From assembly GCF_964340395.1 (NCBI RefSeq), contig NC_135558.1, forward strand, positions 23,446,064 through 23,510,063: a stretch of DNA of 64,000 nucleotides, read 5' to 3'. Positions 1 to 11,205 of the stretch are shown here, one piece after another. The translations under genes were made by a program, and so were the position numbers. The notes under the pieces are model-generated. The model saw only the letters and a list, made by a program, of their open reading frames with translations, did not search any database and was not told where the DNA came from. The DNA comes from Glandiceps talaboti (taxonomy: Eukaryota > Hemichordata > Enteropneusta > Spengelidae). Each line of letters begins with the position of its first letter. Position 1 is the first letter of the stretch.

Positions 1-1790
1 ATGTTGTATTTTTCAAAATATATAACAAGTTGATGATTGACAATAGATTCAGACTTGGAAAAATACCATTGTTGAGAGAACAGTTAATTATATGTGTGAG
101 AGGGCATGCAATAATGTGAGCAGCGTGTATAACTAAGAGGGGATTAATTGTGTCTTGACCGGTAGCTTTGCGGGGATCAAGCTTGAATATTTCTCCAAGG
201 ACGTCTTCTTCAGACACGGGGTGAAAGAAAAAGGAGTTGAGGTAGTTCCCATCCAGGTATTGTCTAAAGTCTTTGTTGCTTGTAATCTTTTGAGCAAGAT
301 TGGGCCCAATACCAGTGAAATAATTATTGAATTCTTGAGTAATATCTCTTGTATCTGTTAAGCATGTGTTTCCAGGGTTGTTTGTAGTTAATTTATCGGG
401 AGAACATTTGGTATGTGTTTTGTTCAACATCTCTTTAATAATAAGCCAAGTTTTGTTGGTGTTGCCAGAGGCATTTGAAATTTTATTGGTGTAGTAGTTT
501 TTCTTAGCCAACCTAAGGAGCTTCGTCAATGTATTCCTGTACCTAGTATACATATTTTTAATTTGGTTATTCCTTGGGTGATTTTTCATTTTCGAGAAAA
601 GTTTATGTTTTGTATGTATGGATGTAAATAAGCCCTTTGTGATCCAGGGTCTTTTAATTGACTTTTGTGTTCTTGTAAATGTTTTTATTCGAAGATGTCT
701 TCTGATAACAGTATGAAATAAATCATTAAAAATATTGTATGCTTCAGACGGATCTTCGCACATGTGGACTGGTTGCCAGGATACATTGCTTAGGTCAGCT
801 AAGAAGGCCTCTTTGTTGTAATTCCAGAAATCGTAGGTGTGTGTTTTGGTACTGTTTTCAAAAACGTGATGCAGACTTTTAATAATGCCGAAAATTTGAT
901 AGTGGTCTGAAATGTCTGTTTCAATTGTACCGGACTCAATAAAGTGGTCAGTATTATTTGTGAGGTGTTAGTAACTCTGGTAGGGGTGTTAATTAATTGT
1001 GTCATATTGTATGTATTCAGGAGAGTATTGTAATGAGTAACGGGTGGGCTATCTAAAGATGTGTCAATATTCATATCGCCAAGGAGAATACAATCACGCC
1101 CGTTCACTGACACCTCATCAAGGCATGCTTCTAAACTGTCAATGAATTCATTAAAAGGTGTGTTGGGTCTTCTGTAGATAACGCCTATAACAATCTTTTT
1201 GTTGTTGATCATAGTTTCCCCAAAGATGGATTCGCAGTGATTAATTTTACATGTGTTAATGCGAGAGAAGGACAACGAGTTGTGAAAATACAGAGCGACT
1301 CCACCACCTTGTGAGGCTTCACGATTACAAGTAACGAAAGTATAGGAAGGCAAATCATAAAGACAGCAATTTGAATCGGGATGTAACCATGTTTCCGTTA
1401 GAGCTATAAAAAGAAAATTTTGATCTAACATGCTTAGAAAGTTAACAAAGCTATCAAAGTTTTTTGTAAGGGATCTGACATTGCAATGTAGGAAAGAACA
1501 TGAACTGTTTAAAAGATTTCTATCAGAATTGAACTGGTTGACGGTGCAAGACTTACAGCTGTATTTGACTATGACTTCTTCGTTCATCATGAAATGACTG
1601 ACATACTTAGAGAATAAGTAATCGAAAAATGTGTTTTTAATGTGCATTAAGTTAGTTTTGTTTGTTTGATATGCTTGTGTGTTTTGTATTCTTGAATTTT
1701 TCATTTTTAGGAGCCTGTAAATGGGACTTGCCGGCCTTCCGTGAAATAAATAAATAAACTGTATGTCAACGAGTTGAGTAATAGGTAACA
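1..1790 (-). mobile_element. CR1/L2/Jockey-like LINE, minus strand, cut off by the window start
   Basis: The minus strand reads from an AT-rich 5' leader near 1790, through an apurinic endonuclease domain (about 1600-970), into the linker and start of a reverse transcriptase (960-1). The RT lead-in shows a basic segment with RYRNTLTKLLRLAKKNYY and then HIIACPLTHIINCSL near position 70-110. That last motif recurs almost unchanged in the LINE at 34 kb (HIISHPLTHIINCSL), so the two are the same family. The reading frame breaks near 970-990, where a few codons are lost and the frame shifts; downstream coding is otherwise long and clean. The element is therefore inactive. The catalytic RT core lies outside the window. 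Superfamily placement rests on domain order (EN then RT, no LTR) and motif style; the exact clade is not settled. Confidence 0.85.
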
Positions 1791-1791
1791 A
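799..1791 (-). pseudogene. LINE endonuclease domain (ORF2 N-terminus), frameshifted
   Basis: This open stretch of 330 codons is the N-terminal part of the LINE polyprotein. In order it shows FLHCNVRSL (the N..R motif of the APE-like endonuclease), ALTETWL (catalytic Glu), GGGVALYFHN, VIGVIYRRPN and LLGDMNID (the GD.N motif). This order matches the exonuclease-endonuclease-phosphatase fold of CR1/L2/Jockey-type elements, which nicks target DNA for target-primed reverse transcription. After TRVTNTSQ the true frame is left: the residues to position 799 are out of frame, and the original frame resumes as NTDHFIESG..DISDHYQI, where SDHY is the conserved C-terminal endonuclease motif. The break makes the copy a pseudogene. 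The first methionine is probably not the original start; a later one at MKNSRIQ is as likely. Confidence 0.85.
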
Positions 1792-2271
1792 AATACAACA
1801 CCTTATTATTCCAAGACAATAGCCCCCGTCACCACGTCCTGGTTTTCACATAATTTTATACATTACACTTTCATTCAAACGGGGGTCGACACATACATTC
1901 ATAATTCATCAACAATACCGGTGCTTATCCGTCATTGCACGCATTTAGCGAGGAACGCTAGTCTATACCTTCATTACACAGTGTTCACCCCTGTGCACGT
2001 TACATAAGTTTGTATTCCTGTAAAATAAAAGAATGTGGAGAAATCAACTCCGGACTTTTGATTGGTTGTTTGTCAAATGTAACACGTGTACTCCCTGTCA
2101 AGTGATTGACCAATTTGAAACAAACAACACCTAACTAGTCTTACAAACACAATAGTTTTCCCTGCCACCACCTTTAAAGTACACCGGGGGGGGGGGGGGG
2201 TAGAGGAAAATTTTGATCCTCTAGGTCTGATTGGTTCATGGTTCTCGACAGGAATCTAACATCTTGGGTTG
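1792..2271. other. No gene seen; G homopolymer
   Basis: The segment holds mixed-composition sequence with an AATAAA-like signal near 2026 and a run of about 14 G at 2187-2200. The stretch next to 1790 may be 5' leader of the LINE. No supported coding region. Confidence 0.5.
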
Positions 2272-2281
2272 GGTATATAAA
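2272..2281 (+). promoter_or_regulatory. TATA box upstream of the 2338 ORF
   Basis: GGTATATAAA stands about 60 bases before the ATG at 2338. It leaves room for a start site about 30 bases downstream and a short leader, the spacing of a metazoan TATA promoter. Similarity is by eye only. Confidence 0.4.
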
Positions 2282-2337
2282 TGACGCGTGATACATTTTC
2301 AAACTGTCTTTGCGACTCCAGCAAACGATAAACAAAG

Positions 2338-2925
2338 ATGGATACTGGTATTGTGCTGCTCACCCTGGTCTATGTCGTCATAGTATATGTCCGAAGCCTT
2401 GTACTGCTGAGAGTGGATGATAGAAGAATATTCCGATGTTTGGTATGGGTCCTGGATGCTGTATGCTGTCTACTTCGCTCACTGGTCGAAAAGAGGAAGT
2501 TGGAAGGAAAAATTGCAATGTGTATCACCGTATGGATGCTGTGTTTGCTTCAGATGTTTGTTCGCTGTACAATAGAGACTGTTCGAGAATGGAAGTCAAT
2601 GGTTTGCGTATTGGTTCGTCAATTTATCATGGTTTGGTCCCTGCGAGAACGTCGAAGGATGGTATATGAGATAAGTCGGTTTGCTATGTTTGTTCTTTCT
2701 GCTGCATTTGGGCCCGTTGTATGGGAATGGGGGCCATGGTGGCAATTTCGGCGCGGTACCTTTTTTGGCGGGAAGGTGGCGGCCCGGGTGGACAGGTTAG
2801 GATTTAGACGGTTTTGTCAGGAGGAAAGTTTGTCATTGGTTGTTCAAGTGGCACAGACTGTAATATTCCCCATTTTCGAAAACATTAAGAACGCAAAATA
2901 CATATCAAAATTTATCTACGAATAA
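2338..2925 (+). CDS. Unrecognised 195-codon intronless ORF, possibly a decayed gene
   Basis: The ORF starts at an ATG in reasonable context (AAAGATGG), about 60 bases after a TATA box. Its stop overlaps an AATAAA hexamer (GAATAAAAAAT), so promoter, ORF and poly(A) signal form a compact unit. The product would be hydrophobic and rich in Val, Arg, Trp and Cys, with a possible membrane segment at residues 5-25 and others near 60-75 and 110-130. I recognise no family. A second frame over the same DNA (2436-2669) is cysteine-rich and also fairly open, so the true frame could be that one with later frameshifts, making this a pseudogene. An ORF this long can also arise by chance. The TATA box and hexamer are the only outside support. 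Confidence 0.3.
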   Translation: MDTGIVLLTLVYVVIVYVRSLVLLRVDDRRIFRCLVWVLDAVCCLLRSLVEKRKLEGKIAMCITVWMLCLLQMFVRCTIETVREWKSMVCVLVRQFIMVWSLRERRRMVYEISRFAMFVLSAAFGPVVWEWGPWWQFRRGTFFGGKVAARVDRLGFRRFCQEESLSLVVQVAQTVIFPIFENIKNAKYISKFIYE

Positions 2926-3784
2926 AAAATACAAATCAAAATTTATCGACAAACAAATTTGAATAGATACGTCATACATAGTCATGTACACAAAGTTGTT
3001 CTCGGGTACCCAGATTCCTATAAATTCAGCCACCTCCGGTATACACATTTCTTTCACAACCGAAACAATTGTATTTTGCCATGTTCAAATGAAAAATCAT
3101 TGATGTTTATATTAGACTATTTACGAAACACAAACTTGAAAACCATAATTGCCTATAACCACAGAAAACCACTTCTATTTAGGGTCCCATACTAAAGTTA
3201 CCCCAAAACTAGTAAACCAAATGTAAACTTAAAATAGGTTGTTCCTAGAAATACAGACTGTGCCACTTCTAATTAGGGTTCCCATTCTAAAATTAACAAC
3301 TTTCGCAAAAACTAGTTAACTAAATGTAAACTTAAAATAGATTGTTTCTAGAAATACTGACTGTGCCACTTCTAATTAGGGTTAAAGTTTTCGCAAAATG
3401 TAGTTAGTTAGTTTTTTTTTCAAGAAATACAAAGTTGAATCGAAATAATTCTTTCATTAAAATGCTAATCATACACAATTAAAACCCGTGTATTTTGCTC
3501 TGCAGCGCATATTTTTTTCATTCATGTTACAAATTTAAGAGTTATTTCCGTAAAGACATTCTTCTTTGAAGATGATGAAAAAGATAAGTTTGTTTACAAT
3601 CTTACAAATATAGCTAATAACCACATAACAACCAACAATGTGAACCAAATTTATTTTTCGTTTTGTGATGGTCAGAACATTCATAAATTACAATACAAAA
3701 TAATGTCACCGCTTCAGTTATACCCATGGTATAGTGATCAAATATATGTGTCTCAAAACCAAATTAAGGCTTATGATCTCATCT
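2926..3784. repeat. Unassigned spacer with a three-copy ~100-bp tandem repeat
   Basis: The block beginning CCACTTCTAATTAGGG occurs near 3169, 3263 and 3366, so units are about 94-103 bp. Each contains AAATGTAAACTTAAAATAG and ACTAGT motifs. The rest of the segment is AT-rich with no supported gene. Confidence 0.6.
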
Positions 3785-6105
3785 TTTTGGTCAAAGATCT
3801 ATCATTAGATTAAGATGCATTCTGGATGTGTTTATCTCATCAGTGATATGCAAATTAGGGCTAAAAAGACTCAAACTAAAAGAAAGTCTATAACAAGATG
3901 ATCCAATCAGTAATATGCAAATTAGTGCCTAATAATATGTCTTTTTGGTCAAAATTCTATCATTAGATTAAGATGTATTCTTGATGTGTTTATCTCATTA
4001 GTGATATGCAAATTAGGGCTAAAAAGACTAAAACTAAGTCTATATTTACAAAGTCTATAACAAGATGATCCAATCAGTAATATGCAAATTAGTGCCTAAT
4101 AACGTGTCTTTTTGGTCAAAAGTCTATCATTAGATTAAGATGTATTCTTGATGTGTTTATCTCATCAGTAATATGCAAATTAGTGCCTAATAATGTGTCT
4201 TTTTGGTCAAAAATCTATCATTAGATTTAGATGTACTCTTGATGTGTTTATCTCATCAGTGATATGCAAATTAGAGCTAAAAAGACTAAGACTAAAAGTC
4301 TATATTTACAAAATGTCTAAGATAATCCAATCAGTAATATGCAAATTAGTGCCTAATAATGTGTCTTTTTGGTCAAAAATCTATTATTAGATTAAGATGT
4401 ATTCTTGATGTGTTTATCTCATCAGTGATATTCAAATTAGGGCTTAAAAGACTAAAAATAAAGGAAAGTCTATAACAAGATGATCCAATCAGTAATATGC
4501 AAATTAGTGCCTAAAATGTGTCTTTTTGGTCAAAAATCTATCATTAGATTAATATGCATTCTTGATGTGTTTATCTCATCACTGATATGCAAATTAGGGC
4601 TAAAAGACTAAAAATAAAATAGTCTATAACAAGATGATCCAATCAGTAATATGCAAATTAGTGCCTAATAATGTGTCTTTTTGGTCAAAAGTCTATCATT
4701 AGATTCAGATGTACTCTTGATGTGTTTATCTCATCACTGATATGCAAATTAGGGCTAAAAAGACTCAAACTAAAAGAAAGTCTATAACAAGATGATCCAA
4801 TCAGTAATATGCAAATTAGTGCCTAATAATATGTCTTTTTGGTCAAAATTCTATCATTAGATTAAGATGTATTCTTGATGTGTTTATCTCATTAGTGATA
4901 TGCAAATTAGGGCTAAAAAGACTAAAACTAAGTCTATATTTACAAAGTCTATAACAAGATGATCCAATCAGTAATATGCAAATTAGTGCCTAATAACGTG
5001 TCTTTTTGGTCAAAAGTCTATCATTAGATTAAGATGTACTCTTGATGTGTTTATCTCATCAGTGATATGCAAATTAGGCCTAAAAAGACTCAAACTAAAA
5101 GAAAGTCTATAACAAGATGATCCAATCAGTAATATGCAAATTAGTGCCTAATAATATGTCTTTTTGGTCAAAATTCTATCATTAGATTAAGATGTATTCT
5201 TGATGTGTTTATCTCATTAGTGATATGCAAATTAGGGCTAAAAAGACTAAAACTAAGTCTATATTTACAAAGTCTATAACAAGATGATCCAATCAGTAAT
5301 ATGCAAATTAGTGTCTAATAATGTGTCTTTTTGGTCAAAAGTCTATCATTAGATTAAGATGTACTCTTGATGTGTTTATCTCATCAGTGATATGCAAATT
5401 AGGCCTAAAAAGACTCAAACTAAAAGAAAGTCTATAACAAGATGATCCAATCAGTAATATGCAAATTAGTGCCTAATAATATGTCTTTTTGGTCAAAATT
5501 CTATCATTAGATTAAGATGTAATTTTGATGTGTTTATCTCATTAGTGATATGCAAATTAGGGCTACAAAGACTAAAACTAAAAGTCTATATTTATAAAGT
5601 CTATAACAAGATGATCCAATCAGTAATATGCAAATTAGTGCCTAATAACGTGTCTTTTTGGTCAAAAGTCTATCATTAGATTAAGATGTATTCTTGATGT
5701 GTTTATCTCATCACTGATATGCAAATTAGGGCTAAAAAGACTCAAACTAAAAGAAAGTCTATAACAAGATGATCCAATCAGTAATATGCAAATTAGTGCC
5801 TAAAAATGTGTCTTTATGGTAAAAAATCTATCATTAGTTTAAGATGTATTCTTGATGTGTTTATCTCATCAGTGATATGCAAATTAGGGCTATAAAGACT
5901 AAAACTAAGTCTATATTTACAAAAGGTCTATAACACGATCCAATCAGTGATATGTAAATTATGATCTAAAAATGTCTTTTTGGTTGTCTATAATTAGATT
6001 AAGATGTATTCTTGATATGATAATTTCATCAGTGATATGCAAATTAGGGCTAAAAAGACTACAACTAAAAATCTGTAATTACAAAAAGTCTATAACATGA
6101 TGATC
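3785..6105. repeat. ~85-bp satellite in two-monomer (~160 bp) higher-order units, each with ATGCAAAT
   Basis: Two monomer types alternate. Type A begins GATCCAATCAGTAATATG and carries GTCTTTTTGGTCAAAA. Type B begins TTTATCTCATCAGTGATATG and carries GGGCTAAAAAGACT. An A+B pair spans about 150-170 bp, for example 3901 to 4068. A four-monomer unit of about 322 bp repeats in the middle (similar blocks near 4770, 5080 and 5400). The 12-mer TATGCAAATTAG is in nearly every monomer, about 26 intact copies with two mutated ones near 4430 and 5950. Edges fade at both ends, the usual pattern for an array growing by unequal exchange. Confidence 0.9.
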
Positions 6106-6544
6106 CCCGAGCACTGAGCAAGGACCATTAGTTTTTCACCATTAGAGTAGTTTTTGTTACATGGGAGGAGTTTTAAAAAAAAGTTTTTATAAGAGAACTA
6201 CCGTCTCCCTCATTAACCTCTGTAAAAAATAAATAAAATAAAAGCTGTAAAAATATAACTGGTGTAAACCAAAATGCTCCTGTAGGTTGCAATTGGTTTT
6301 GCTAAATTAAAACTGAATCATAAAAGTTTGATTCAATATTTATCAATTGAAATTTTGAACAAAAATATTATGGTTTACCACACTTGTGTTTCTCTCTCAA
6401 TCAGAGATCACAATGTTTAGAAAAGGGAATAGAATTCATCCAGCAAAAGCACTTTTAGTCCCCCAAAGTGAGTGACTATTACAATGGGCTCAGACTTCCA
6501 ATATCTGATTTCTTTCAAAACTGGCACAAAGGTGACATGTCATT
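6106..6544. other. No gene seen
   Basis: AT-rich unique sequence between the octamer satellite and the long inverted repeat. No domain, splice-bounded exon or repeat was found. Confidence 0.4.
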
Positions 6545-7945
6545 CGGAAAATATGCCATATTTGTCATCAAAAATCAATATTTTCTGCATAATTAAATAT
6601 AAAACAAGCTTTATTTTGAAACCTGGCCTTGAGCTCCCATGGACTATACGGGGAAGGTCTGCTGTAAAGTCTGTATGCATATGTCATAAGGTACATGTAC
6701 ATGTATGATATAGGGTATATACTTTTCTAGGCGAGAAGATTTTGGATAACCCTGCCCATCTAGACTGGTTGATTTTATTTTAATTGTAGTTCAAAATATT
6801 GATATATTTTTCAAAATAATTCTTACAATTGCTAAAAGTAAGATTTCATTTCTCAAAAAATTAATTATTTTTGATCAGTTTTTAGGTATTACATCATATG
6901 AACTACCGTCTGCATGTATTATAGACCTGTATAGTATGTATTTTGAGTAATACAGTTGGTATAAGAAAGAGTCAGACCATTTTTAGGGTGTGTAGTATGA
7001 CAACAGTTTGGTTTTTGGGGGTTTCAACATAGCCTCCCTATGTCATTTCACAAAGAGTTGCCCACCTCATCCTGGGATATATGGTCATGTGAACAAAATT
7101 AATGAAAGTGGTTTATTTTGCCAATACTAGTTCAAAGAAGCACACTTTAGATAAATTTTCTTTGCCGGCCCTACTATTAAATTCTATCTTAATAACAATA
7201 ATGATAATAATAATAATAATAACTTTAGGGTAATAATAATAACATATAATAAATAGTCACTAATAAGTAATAAGTACTAATATAATAAATACTAATGTAT
7301 GATAAATACTAATATATAATAAATACTAATATATAGTAAATAAGCACATAATAAGGCACCAATGACTGTTAATTTCTAATTCTCCTTTCATAATTAATTG
7401 CACTTAAAGTTGAAATAGTATTGGCATTATGGATTACTCTCATTAAACATGTTCATATGACAGGACAACTCTGTGTGAAATGATACTAGGAGGCTTTGCT
7501 AAGATTACCAAGCCCTTACTGTTGTCATACTACATACCCAAAAATGGAGACACTTTCTAATACCAACTTTATAGCACAAAATAGATACTCTACAGATCTA
7601 TGATAGATACAGGCGGCAGTTTGTACGATGAAATAGCTAAAAACTGACCAAATTAATTGTCTTTTGGAAAATGAAATCTCACTTTTAAGAATTGTAATAA
7701 TGTTTTGAGATTTATAGATTTATTCTAAGCTGCAACTGAAGCAAAATCTATCAGTCCAGCTGAGCAGGGTTTTCCAAAGTTTTCCAGCCCAGAAAAGTAT
7801 ACAAAAAAACACTGCTTTCCAGCAGACCTTTCCCACCTATGGGAGTTGTGCACCCCCCCCCCCCCTCCCATATTACTTCTGCAAAAAAAATTTAATTCTC
7901 TGAGATAGGACAAAAATACACATTTTGATAACACATACAAATTCT
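6545..7945. repeat. Long imperfect inverted repeat (foldback-like), arms ~6610-7120 and ~7430-7870
   Basis: Reverse-complementing the right arm gives the left arm with frequent substitutions. Paired blocks include GTAGTATGACAACAGT (left, near 6993) with its complement near 7523, AAGGTCTGCTG (6652) with its complement near 7764, and ATACTTTTCT (6719) with its complement near 7793. Weak similarity may extend to about 6545 and 7945. The loop, about 7120-7430, contains AT-rich TAATAATAA repeats. No transposase ORF is present. It may be an old foldback or MITE-type element, or an inverted duplication. Confidence 0.75.
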
Positions 7946-8376
7946 ACCCACTTTATGCAACTTTAGTCAGTTATTATTTCATAATCAATTTAATAGTATA
8001 AAAATGTTTTTGCTTGACTTATTCTCATTGGCTTTTCTAACCATTGGGGTCGATTTTTCAGGGAGAAACAGTAGAACAATAAAAAATCAATTAATTATAC
8101 TGTATTTGCAAATTTATACACACAGTTCTTTCTTTATAGTGGTTTCCCAAACCTGGGCAAGTTTACCTTCGTCAAGATTTGATTTCTTCCTTTCACCCCA
8201 TTTCATAAAAAAATATTGTCTACAAATTATAACCTTGAAAATTTAATATCAACCATATGGGAGCACTTTGGTAAATGTAATTTATATTGAATGTATTTTT
8301 TCATTATTTTATTAAATAAAACACAATATATTAACCAAACTGTATTAATACAATTTCCATGCAAGTTTATTTTCAG
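7946..8376. other. No gene seen
   Basis: AT-rich spacer, presumably intronic or 5' to the exon at 8377. The 80-codon ORF at 8004 has no splice or domain support. Confidence 0.4.
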
Positions 8377-8415
8377 GAAGCCAGGCTCGACAAAGATGGA
8401 CAAATGATGGAAAAT
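8377..8415 (+). CDS. Candidate internal exon (39 bp) of an unrecognised gene
   Basis: The acceptor is TTTATTTTCAG and the donor is GTGAGTA, both close to consensus. The 39 bases encode EARLDKDGQMMEN in phase 0-0. The short hydrophilic peptide is unlike the surrounding AT-rich sequence. The next candidate exon at 8597 continues in the same phase. No earlier exon was found, so the 5' part of the gene is not identified. Very short exons are easily produced by chance; the case rests on the chain of three compatible exons. Confidence 0.45.
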
Positions 8416-8596
8416 GTGAGTAAAAAAACTGTCTTTTTAATATTTAATATGTTTATACATTGAAAGTTAGATTTAGAAACTTTATTTCTATTTGATTGTC
8501 ATGTCTGCAATATAAAATAAATTTAGAAAATAATATAATTGCATTGTGAGTGAATACTTCAATTCTTATACTATTTCTTAAATTTCTTTCTTTTAG

Positions 8597-8630
8597 CCTG
8601 TGGTGATAAGAAGACCCAAGACTGATCGAT
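8597..8630 (+). CDS. Candidate internal exon (34 bp)
   Basis: The acceptor TTTCTTTCTTTTAG is strong. The reading continues from the 8377 exon as PVVIRRPKTDR, then one base of the next codon. The donor would be GTATTT, which is weak. Ending here in phase 1 avoids the TGA at 8637 and joins in frame to the exon at 8730. If the donor is wrong, this would be a terminal exon ending two codons later at TGA. Confidence 0.35.
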
Positions 8631-8729
8631 GTATTTGATTATTACGATACTGATGTGTATTTTGCATTTATGTATATCTATCAAAATGTAATTTATGTAT
8701 TGAAATGTATTTTTAAGTTATTTTATTAG

Positions 8730-8786
8730 TAGAACTTTTGGAGGAGTTTAGAAGAACAGAAAAACAGTTTCAGACATCAGAACCAA
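8730..8786 (+). CDS. Candidate internal exon (57 bp)
   Basis: The acceptor is TTATTTTATTAG and the donor is GTAAGTTT, a near-perfect 5' splice site. In phase 1 the exon completes a Leu codon and encodes ELLEEFRRTEKQFQTSEP, a charged segment suited to a helix or coiled coil. It ends in phase 1. The exon at 19158 starts with TG, which would complete a Met codon with the trailing A, so a 10.4-kb intron between them is consistent in phase. Confidence 0.45.
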
Positions 8787-8799
8787 GTAAGTTTTTTGA

Positions 8800-9998
8800 G
8801 TTTTTTTTAGTTTGTATGGCTGCATGAATGATTGCTCTTTTAACTATCCCACCTCACCCCTTCCAACATACGTACATCAAATACACTATCATTTTTGCGT
8901 CTCCGGCACCAATTGTCATATCTGCGCCATCATCTACCTCGCGTTTCGGTCCGCAGTCTTCGCTGCACATGATCATATATTACATATTGACATACACAAA
9001 CAGCACTCCTCGATTTTTGTTATCCCTTTCCGTACGTCTGTTTTCTTGTGGATTTTGGTTTTCTCTGACTAGGTGGGTCTCTAGGGTTGATTACTTTGTT
9101 GTTTGGTTGGTTGGCGTTGGTTGGTTGGTTGGTTGGTCGGTTGGTTGGTTGGTTGGCAATGGTTCGTTGGTTAGTCCTTTGTAGGTTTTACATATTTTTC
9201 ACTTGCTGTCTATGGCCTTAATCTCTCATACCAACACACATAAACCTCACAAACCTCCGCCGTGTCGCCGCCATCTCTATTACTGCCGTGTCGCCATCTT
9301 TATTTGCCATCACCGTTGTGCGTCATATTCATTACAACAATACAATAAAGTCCCCCATTCATTTTAACTTTCTGTATGTATGTTTGTATGGTTTAGAGTT
9401 ATAATGGCACATTCCATTACAACTCTTCATATTCGCAGTCAAGCATGTGCATGTATGTTAACCCTCTCCCCCCCAAAAAACCAAAAAGTATGTGTCCTTG
9501 TATGGTGATTCAAATTGGCAACAAAGAATTGCTTGGCAGCGATGACACCCCTAGCATTGACTAGATAATATGGATTTTAGAGTAATCAATTTCCAATGCG
9601 GCCTAAATTCAACTGCATACAGAGCTCAGTAGAGCTATCAAACATTTAATCCTCTTTTTATCAGGGGGGTGGGTTGGTCAATTTCACTACAAACATTCAA
9701 ATTAAACTCTCAAATCCAGGGGACCATATAGCCAGAATTACCATACGAGTATGACTACATTCTCAGTCTAAATAATTGTTGGCATAAAAATGCTACTAAT
9801 GACTGAGTGAATTTAAGGTACTGTCGTCTTTAGTGTATCCATGGCAGTGTATTTCAAGGCAATATCTATTATATGGTACGTCTACAGAATATCAAGTATA
9901 CATCACTTACACCTAAAAGCTATGAATGGTAAGCGTCATCTAGAAGTTCTTTACTTATCTTTGCTGTTCATCTACAATTGATCTGTGCTGTCATGAAC
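8800..9998. repeat. Diverged segmental duplication, copy A (partner at 11206-12375)
   Basis: Shared blocks in the same order as copy B include CATGAATGA, a pyrimidine-rich run, ATATTACATAT, AGAGTTATAATGGCAC, GAATTGCTTGGCAGC, CCCTAGCATTGACTAGATAATATGGA and, near the end, ATATCAAGTATACATCAC. Copies have drifted with many substitutions and indels. The two overlapping open frames near 8812-9184 are low-complexity and I do not regard them as genes. Confidence 0.75.
9103..9165. repeat. (TTGG)n microsatellite
   Basis: About a dozen GGTT/TTGG units with interruptions (GGCG, GTCG, GGCAATGG), inside duplication copy A. The equivalent place in copy B has only AGGTTAGGTTAGG. Confidence 0.8.
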
Positions 9999-10498
9999 AC
10001 AGATGAAAAGTGATGTAGCCTCAAATATTCATCTGAAAGTTGTTCATAAACTGATAAATTTTCATCAAGTCTTCATCAAAGACAGTCTTCAATATTTCAA
10101 CTTAATAGCCAAGTCAAATTCAGAATTTTTTATGACAAATATGGCCAATATTTTGTCATCATTGCAAAGGTCACAAAACAAAGCAATGACAAGGTCTCAA
10201 AGCTCATTATAAATAAAATGGGTATTAAGTCATTTAATTTAGGTTTCTATGTATTAAGCTACCAGACTGAGCTTGTGCACAAAATGTGAAGTTTGACATT
10301 TGTGCCAGGCTTGATTGAAATTGGTCTATGCATCTCTGCTGTATACTATGCACTATGATTAATGTTTGGCTATTTGACCTTGAAGATACAGGTCGAGGTC
10401 AAAGGTCGAGGTCTCAGAAAGACCATTATCAATAATATGGATATGGATAATATAACACTCAAAGTGGGTCACTATTACACACTTCAATAATAGCACTC
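9999..10498. other. No gene seen; tandem AGGTCA-like half-sites
   Basis: AT-rich spacer. At about 10390-10413 the sequence reads AGGTCGAGGTCAAAGGTCGAG, holding AGGTCA A AGGTCG, which resembles a direct-repeat-1 nuclear-receptor site. Similar TGACCTTTGACCT strings occur in dispersed repeat sequence near 41.8 kb, so a repeat origin is more likely than a dedicated enhancer. Confidence 0.3.
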
Positions 10499-10906
10499 GG
10501 TATTAAATAGCACTATTGCAAGAAATGTGGGAATTGAATACTAGCATCCATTATTAAATAGCACTATTGCAAGAAATGTGGGAATTGAATACTAGCAACC
10601 GGTATTAAATAGCACTATTGCAAGAAATGTGGGAATTGAATACTAGCACCCGGTATTAAATAGCACTATTGCAAGAAATGTGGGAATTGAATACTAGCAC
10701 CCGGTATTAAATAGCACTATTGCAAGAAATGTGGGAATTGAATACTAGCAACCGGTATTAAATAGCACTATTGCAAGAAATGTGGGAATTGAATACTAGC
10801 ACCCGGTATTAAATAGCACTATTGCAAGAAATGTGGGAATTGAATACTAGCAACCGGTATTAAATAGCACTATTGCAAGAAATGTGGGAATTGAATACTA
10901 GCAGCC
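10499..10906. repeat. 51-bp minisatellite, 8 copies
   Basis: The unit starts GGTATTAAATAGCACTATTG and ends GAATACTAGCA plus two or three variable bases. Unit starts are at 10499, 10550 (variant), 10601, 10652, 10703, 10754, 10805 and 10856. Copies are nearly identical apart from the ACC/ACCC junction, which indicates recent amplification. Confidence 0.95.
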
Positions 10907-11205
10907 GTTCATGTTGTACTTAAAAATAGTGACCCCCCCTGCAATTCATCCACAAAACAATCCCCCCCCCCTGACAAATATAAAAACACAATGTCCTTCC
11001 CATCTGTTGACAGGAAACACTCTTTTTGTTCACGCACACTGCATATATAGTTAATTTTACATGTTACATTTTCAGTAATTTTAATTTTTATACTATTTTT
11101 TTATAACATTAGCATGGAACTATAACAAAACAATAGATGGTTACAAAGGCCAAAGAAAATGATTATCAAAATCTTGTGAAATTAAAATGCTTTTACTTTT
11201 CTAAG
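10907..11205. other. No gene seen
   Basis: Spacer with two poly-C runs near 10933 and 10964, then AT-rich sequence up to duplication copy B. Confidence 0.4.

Noticed and set aside
10390-10413. Nuclear-receptor DR1 enhancer
   Set aside because: Similar AGGTCA/TGACCT strings are common in dispersed repeat sequence here (near 41.5-42.0 kb), so function is not supported.
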